In this document: one piece after another, positions 32,165 to 35,852 of the stretch
Layout: each line of letters begins with the position of its first letter
Position numbering within the stretch: the first letter of the stretch is position 1
The notes under the pieces: model-generated
Databases searched by the model: none
What the model was told of the DNA's origin: nothing
The model's input: the letters and a program-made list of their open reading frames with translations, nothing else
Assembly: GCA_029263115.1 (NCBI GenBank)
Contig: JAJCYC010000015.1
Coordinates: 1 to 35,852 of the forward strand
Length of the DNA stretch: 35,852 nt
Origin: Pseudonocardia sp.
GTDB taxonomy: Bacteria > Actinomycetota > Actinomycetes > Mycobacteriales > Pseudonocardiaceae
Reading direction: 5' to 3'
Translations under genes and position numbers: made by a program

Positions 32165-33000
32165 CCGCCTTGGCCGCACCGGACACCGGCAAGATGATCG
32201 ACGCCGGCGGCGTCGAGACCTACTACCACGACGTCGGCCCCCGCGACGGCGCTCCGGTGCTGCTGCTGCACGGCTCCGGTCCCGGAGTCTCGGGGTGGGC
32301 CAACTGGCGGCTGAACATGGACGCGCTCGCCGCCGCGGGCAACCGGGTGCTGGCGCCGGACCTGGTCGGCTTCGGAGCCACCGAGCGCCCCGCCGACATC
32401 TACTACTCGCTGGCCATCTGGTCCGACCAGGTGTTCGCGTTCATGGACGCGCACGGGATCGCCCGGACCGCACTGGTCGGCAACTCCCTCGGTGGCCGGA
32501 TCTCGCTGGAGATGGCCGGCCGGCACCCCGATCGGATCGAGCGGATGGTGCTGATGGGCGCCCCCGGCCCGGGCATGACGATCACCCCGGCGCTCAAGGC
32601 GGTACGGGAGTACGAACCGTCGGAGGAGAACATGCGCCAGCTACTGCTGGACTGTTTCGCCGTCGACCCGACGATCATCACCGACGACCTGGTACGCAAC
32701 CGCTACCAGGCCAGCATCGCCAACGGCTCCCACGAGACGTACGTGGAGATGTTCTCCGACAAGCACGGCGCCAACGCCCTCGGCATCTCCGAGGACCAGG
32801 TCCGCGCGATCGCCACCCGCACCCTGCTGGTGCACGGCCGGGAGGACAAGGTGATCCCGGTGGAGATCGCGCTGAACATGGTGCGGCTGCTTCCCGACGC
32901 CGACCTCGCGGTGTTCGCCCGGTGCGGACACTGGACCCAGATCGAGCGCTCCGGCGACTTCAACAACCTGGTCGGGCACTTCCTCGGCGCCAAGGAGTAG
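32161..33000 (+). CDS. Meta-cleavage hydrolase 2 (alpha/beta hydrolase)
   Basis: 279 residues from GTG 32161 overlapping the dioxygenase stop. LLLHGSGPGVSGWANW is the MCP-hydrolase oxyanion region. The triad is Ser109 (GNSLGGR), Asp229 (GREDKVIP) and His257 (CGHWTQIE). It is similar in layout to the hydrolase at 28395-29264 but clearly a separate gene, presumably matched to the product of the LigB-type enzyme encoded just before it. Its terminal AAGGAG doubles as the ribosome site of the Rieske alpha 4 gene. Confidence 0.91.
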   Translation: MTALAAPDTGKMIDAGGVETYYHDVGPRDGAPVLLLHGSGPGVSGWANWRLNMDALAAAGNRVLAPDLVGFGATERPADIYYSLAIWSDQVFAFMDAHGIARTALVGNSLGGRISLEMAGRHPDRIERMVLMGAPGPGMTITPALKAVREYEPSEENMRQLLLDCFAVDPTIITDDLVRNRYQASIANGSHETYVEMFSDKHGANALGISEDQVRAIATRTLLVHGREDKVIPVEIALNMVRLLPDADLAVFARCGHWTQIERSGDFNNLVGHFLGAKE

Positions 33001-33005
33001 ACGAC

Positions 33006-34313
33006 GTGACCCTCACCGAAGAGCCACCCACCACCGCACCCTCCTCGACCGAGTCACCTCTGGTCGACGAGGACACCGCCGGGCACCGGTTCCGGGTACA
33101 CCGATCCACGATGACCTCGCCCGAGGTGCTCCGGCAGGAGCTGCGGCGGGTGTTCGAGCACTCCTGGCTCTACGTGGGCCACGAGTCGGAGGTGGCCGAG
33201 CCCGGCGACTACGTGCGCCGTCCGGTGGGCGGGCGCAACGTGTTCATGGTGCGCGGCGCGAAGTCGAAGCAGGTGCACGTCTTCCACAACACCTGCACCC
33301 ACCGGGGCGCGGTGGTCTGTCGGCAGAAGTCCGGCAACGCCAAGGTGTTCCAGTGCTTCTACCACGCCTGGACCTTCGACTCCGAGGGCAATCTCTCCGG
33401 CGTGCCGGACCGGGAGGCCTACGGCGAGGGCCTGGACTTCTCCACGCTGGGGCTGCGGTCGGTGGCCAGGGTGGCGAGCTACCGGGGCTTCGTGTTCGCG
33501 AGCTACGACCCCGACATCGTCGAGCTGGTGGACTACCTCGCCGGGGCGGCGGAGTACCTGGACCTGATCGCCGACTCGGCCGAGGCCGGCATGGAGATCG
33601 TCAAGGGCACCAACGAGTACTGCATCTCGGCGAACTGGAAACTGCTGGCCGAGAACAGCGTCGACGGCTACCACGCCCTGCCCACCCACGACACGTACTT
33701 CAAGTACCTGGTCGCCCGCGGCCTCGTCTTCAGCGGCTCGTTGGACGGCCGCGCCAAGAACCTGGGAAACGGGCATGCTGTGATCGAGTACCTGGCGCCG
33801 TGGGGTCGCCCGACCGCCAGGTGGGGGCCCGACTTCGACGAGGGCGTCCGGGGTGAGATCGACGCGGCGCGGGCCGCGCTGGTCGAGCGGCACGGTGAGC
33901 AACGCGGCACCCGGATCGCCGACAGCAACCGCAACATGCTGATCTACCCGAACCTGGTGATCAACGACATCATGGCGGTCACCGTGCGCACCTTCATGCC
34001 CAGCTCACCCGGCCAGATGGACGTCACCGCCTGGCAGCTGGCCGCCAAGGACGAGCACCCGGCGGTTCGCCAGACCCGGCTGGACAACTTCCTCACCTTC
34101 CTCGGCCCGGCCGGTTTCGCCACCCCCGACGACGTGGAGGCCCTGGAGTCCTGCCAGCAGGGGTTCAACTCCGGCGGGGTGGAGTGGAACGACATCTCCC
34201 GGGGCATGGACCGGGAGCCGAAGGGCAACGACGAGCTACAGATGCGGACGTTCTGGCGCCGCTGGGCAGATCAGATGGGCGACTCGGACTTCGGCGCGAC
34301 GGTGAACCGGTGA
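33006..34313 (+). CDS. Rieske ring-hydroxylating oxygenase, alpha subunit 4
   Basis: 435 residues from GTG 33006, eight bases after an AAGGAG located in the end of the hydrolase gene. Rieske ligands are Cys97, His99, Cys117 and His120 (CTHRG...CFYHAW; the usual YHGW is YHAW). The catalytic iron site has Asp220, His223 and His228 (VDGYHALPTH). It is the benzoate/cumate/anthranilate style rather than the biphenyl style. With its beta subunit and the diol dehydrogenase encoded next it probably makes a carboxy-catechol (inference). Confidence 0.91.
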   Translation: MTLTEEPPTTAPSSTESPLVDEDTAGHRFRVHRSTMTSPEVLRQELRRVFEHSWLYVGHESEVAEPGDYVRRPVGGRNVFMVRGAKSKQVHVFHNTCTHRGAVVCRQKSGNAKVFQCFYHAWTFDSEGNLSGVPDREAYGEGLDFSTLGLRSVARVASYRGFVFASYDPDIVELVDYLAGAAEYLDLIADSAEAGMEIVKGTNEYCISANWKLLAENSVDGYHALPTHDTYFKYLVARGLVFSGSLDGRAKNLGNGHAVIEYLAPWGRPTARWGPDFDEGVRGEIDAARAALVERHGEQRGTRIADSNRNMLIYPNLVINDIMAVTVRTFMPSSPGQMDVTAWQLAAKDEHPAVRQTRLDNFLTFLGPAGFATPDDVEALESCQQGFNSGGVEWNDISRGMDREPKGNDELQMRTFWRRWADQMGDSDFGATVNR

Positions 34314-34921
34314 CCGCCGTGACCGACACCGCCCAGCCCCACACCGCCCTGCCCCCCACCGGCACGGTCGTCACCGCCGCGACCAACCCCGCCACACCTG
34401 GTCCCGCCATCATCGGCACCGGCGCGGTGACCGATCTGGGCGCGCTGACCCGCGCCGACATCGAGGAGTTCCTCTACCACGAGGCCGCGCTGCTGGATGC
34501 CTGGGACCTGGATGGCTGGCTGACGCTGTGGGCGGCCGAGCGCACCCGGTACGTGGTGCCCTGCAACGACGCCCCGGACGGCAACCCCGCCACCGACCTG
34601 GTGCTCATCGACGACGACGAGCTGCGGCTGCGGATGCGGGTGGAGCGGCTGAACAGCCGCAAGGCGCACCGCGAGTATCCGCACTCACGCACCAACCACC
34701 AGATCTTCAATGTCCGGCTCGGGGAGGCCGCTGACGGGGAGCTGCCGGTCACCGCGTCCTTCACGGTGTGGCGTTTCCGCAACGGGCGGGCCAGCTACTA
34801 CGTGGGCCAGCACCACTACCGGCTGATCACCGACGACGGCGGTGTGCGGATCCGGACCAAGCGCAGCCAGCTCGACATGACCGAGCTGCGTCCGGCCGGC
34901 GACCTGGCGATCATCCTGTGA
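34310..34921 (+). CDS. Rieske ring-hydroxylating oxygenase, beta subunit 4
   Basis: 203 residues from GTG 34310, overlapping the alpha 4 stop. The first ~40 residues are Thr/Pro/Ala-rich and not part of the fold; an internal GTG at 34319 is an alternative start. The fold begins at ADIEEFLYHEAALLDAWDLD and continues with YPHSRTNHQIFNVRL and a terminal RIRTKRSQLDM. It is the small subunit of the alpha 4 oxygenase and overlaps the diol dehydrogenase gene by four bases. Confidence 0.9.
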   Translation: MTAVTDTAQPHTALPPTGTVVTAATNPATPGPAIIGTGAVTDLGALTRADIEEFLYHEAALLDAWDLDGWLTLWAAERTRYVVPCNDAPDGNPATDLVLIDDDELRLRMRVERLNSRKAHREYPHSRTNHQIFNVRLGEAADGELPVTASFTVWRFRNGRASYYVGQHHYRLITDDGGVRIRTKRSQLDMTELRPAGDLAIIL

Positions 34922-35676
34922 GCGGCCCGCTGGCGGGACGTACCGCGGTGGTCACCGGCGGGGCGACCGGGATCGGGCTGGGCATCACCCGCCGGTTGCT
35001 GGCCGACGGGGCCGGGGTACTGGTCTCGGCGCTGAGCAAGGAGCACCTCGACGGCCACGGGCTGCCGGACGTCGCCGGGTTCGTGGGCGACCTGTCCCAG
35101 CCCGGGGCCGGCGAGGAGCTGCTGGCCGCCGCCGTGGACGCGCTCGGCGGTGTCGACATCCTGGTGAACAACGCCGGTGGCGGGGTGATCCGCCCGACCC
35201 TGGAGCACACCGAGGAGACCCTGCGGGCGACCATCGACAACAACCTCTGGACCACCATCCGGTGCACCCTCGCGGTGCTCCCACACATGGTGGAACGGGG
35301 CGGCGGAAGGATCATCAACATCGGCGCCGAGTCGGTGCGCAACGGGCTCACCGACCACGCCATCTACAACGCGGCCAAAGGCGGCGTGCACGCCATGGCG
35401 ACCGGCCTGGCCCGCGAGTTTGCCCATGCCGGCATCGCGGTGAACACGGTGGCTCCGTCCTACATCAAGACTCCCGAGCTGGCTGCGATGATCGAGGCCG
35501 GGGGTCTACCCGAGCGGTTCCACGTGGTGCTCGACGACGCGCTGCGACTGATCCCGATGGGGCGCCCGGGCACCGTCGAGGACGTGGCCGGCATGGTGGC
35601 CTACCTCGCCGGTCCGGAGGCGGCTTTCGTCACCGGCCAGACGATCAGCGTCAACGGCGGCAGCAGCATGGGCTGA
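34918..35676 (+). CDS. cis-Diol dehydrogenase of benzoate/cumate type (SDR)
   Basis: 252 residues from GTG 34918 overlapping the beta 4 stop. SDR features: GGATGIG (14-20), NNAG (84-87), Ser139 (GAESV), Tyr150 and Lys154 (YNAAKGG). The short ten-residue spacing between Ser139 and Tyr150 is that of BenD/CmtB-type dehydrogenases and differs from the BphB-like enzyme at 22939. It would oxidise the diol formed by Rieske pair 4, either re-aromatising it or, in the BenD case, with loss of CO2. It is the last gene of the long plus-strand run. Confidence 0.9.
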   Translation: MSGPLAGRTAVVTGGATGIGLGITRRLLADGAGVLVSALSKEHLDGHGLPDVAGFVGDLSQPGAGEELLAAAVDALGGVDILVNNAGGGVIRPTLEHTEETLRATIDNNLWTTIRCTLAVLPHMVERGGGRIINIGAESVRNGLTDHAIYNAAKGGVHAMATGLAREFAHAGIAVNTVAPSYIKTPELAAMIEAGGLPERFHVVLDDALRLIPMGRPGTVEDVAGMVAYLAGPEAAFVTGQTISVNGGSSMG

Positions 35677-35679
35677 CGC

Positions 35680-35699
35680 CGGTGCACGACCGCGCACCG
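35680..35699 (+). terminator. Candidate terminator hairpin after the diol dehydrogenase gene
   Basis: CGGTGC and GCACCG form a perfect 6-bp stem with an 8-base loop four bases after the stop codon of the last plus-strand gene. A minus-strand transposase gene ends about 40 bp further on. There is no T-tract, as is common for actinomycete terminators. Confidence 0.35.
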
Positions 35700-35741
35700 C
35701 CCGACCACGACCCGCTGTGAAGAGAATCGACCGTAGCCGGA

Positions 35742-35852
35742 CTACGCGACCTTTTCGAGGGTGACTCGGTAGCCGAGGTTGTGGAGTTGGTTGATGAGTC
35801 GTGCGCGTTGATGGTCGGTGTTGCGGCGGGTGAAGTAGTCGCCTCCGAGGTC
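35742..35852 (-). CDS. Transposase, C-terminal end (cut by window edge)
   Basis: The last 36 codons before a TAG at 35744-35742, read on the minus strand, stay open to the window edge. The end LGGDYFTRRNTDHQRARLI followed by NQLHNLGYRVTLEKVA matches the C-terminus repeatedly seen in insertion-sequence transposases of actinomycetes. The IS family is not assigned from so short a piece. Whether the gene is intact cannot be told. It suggests that the catabolic cluster borders a mobile element. Confidence 0.7.
   Translation of the reverse strand, partial: DLGGDYFTRRNTDHQRARLINQLHNLGYRVTLEKVA

Noticed and set aside
1-35852. CRISPR arrays, tRNA, rRNA, riboswitch
   Set aside because: No regularly spaced repeats of CRISPR type and no cloverleaf or rRNA-like stretches were seen; the only tandem repeats are the two 15-bp arrays inside genes.

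Overview
The window is GC-rich DNA dense with short overlapping genes (ATGA and GTGA junctions, many GTG starts). This fits a high-GC actinomycete, probably a Pseudonocardia/Rhodococcus-type soil degrader; the genus is inference. Almost everything encodes aerobic breakdown of aromatic or alkyl-aromatic compounds. No gene-free stretch exceeds 300 bp. No tRNA, rRNA or CRISPR array was seen.

Layout. (1) 1-1614, minus strand: the start of an MCE-family lipid/hydrocarbon uptake protein cut by the window edge, then an AraC-type regulator. (2) 1738-8612, plus: a XylT-like ferredoxin, a XylE-like catechol 2,3-dioxygenase, a 1638-residue sensor (pseudokinase, ATPase, helical repeats, histidine kinase) and its LuxR-type response regulator, resembling the BpdS/BpdT and BphS/BphT systems of biphenyl-degrading rhodococci. 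(3) 8652-15960, minus: an eight-gene operon read from right to left: flavin reductase, luciferase-like monooxygenase, alpha/beta hydrolase, NahE-like hydratase-aldolase, Rieske oxygenase alpha and beta, zinc dehydrogenase, cupin. (4) 16165-17145, minus: a LysR regulator, divergent from (5) 17344-20824, plus: a cytochrome P450, a XylM/AlkB-like membrane di-iron monooxygenase and a XylA/GcoB-like reductase. (6) 20932-24794: Rieske alpha and beta, BphB-like diol dehydrogenase, BphC-like extradiol dioxygenase. (7) 24791-31040: Rieske alpha and beta, an 80-residue unknown protein, zinc dehydrogenase, small membrane protein, BphD-type hydrolase, dienoate hydratase, HpaI-type aldolase. (8) 31088-35676: LigB/DODA-type extradiol dioxygenase, second meta-cleavage hydrolase, Rieske alpha and beta, benzoate/cumate-type diol dehydrogenase. 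(9) At the right edge, the last 36 codons of a transposase on the minus strand.

How it may work together (inference). The membrane monooxygenase and/or the P450 attack an alkyl or methoxy side chain. Rieske oxygenases with diol dehydrogenases make catechols. Three extradiol dioxygenases of two unrelated folds open the rings. The hydrolases, hydratase and aldolase take the products to pyruvate and small aldehydes or acids. The window holds four complete Rieske alpha/beta pairs but no Rieske ferredoxin and only one obvious flavoprotein reductase, so electron-transfer partners must be shared or lie outside. The natural substrate cannot be read from sequence alone; alkylbenzenes such as p-cymene/cumate and bicyclic aromatics such as naphthalenes are both compatible.
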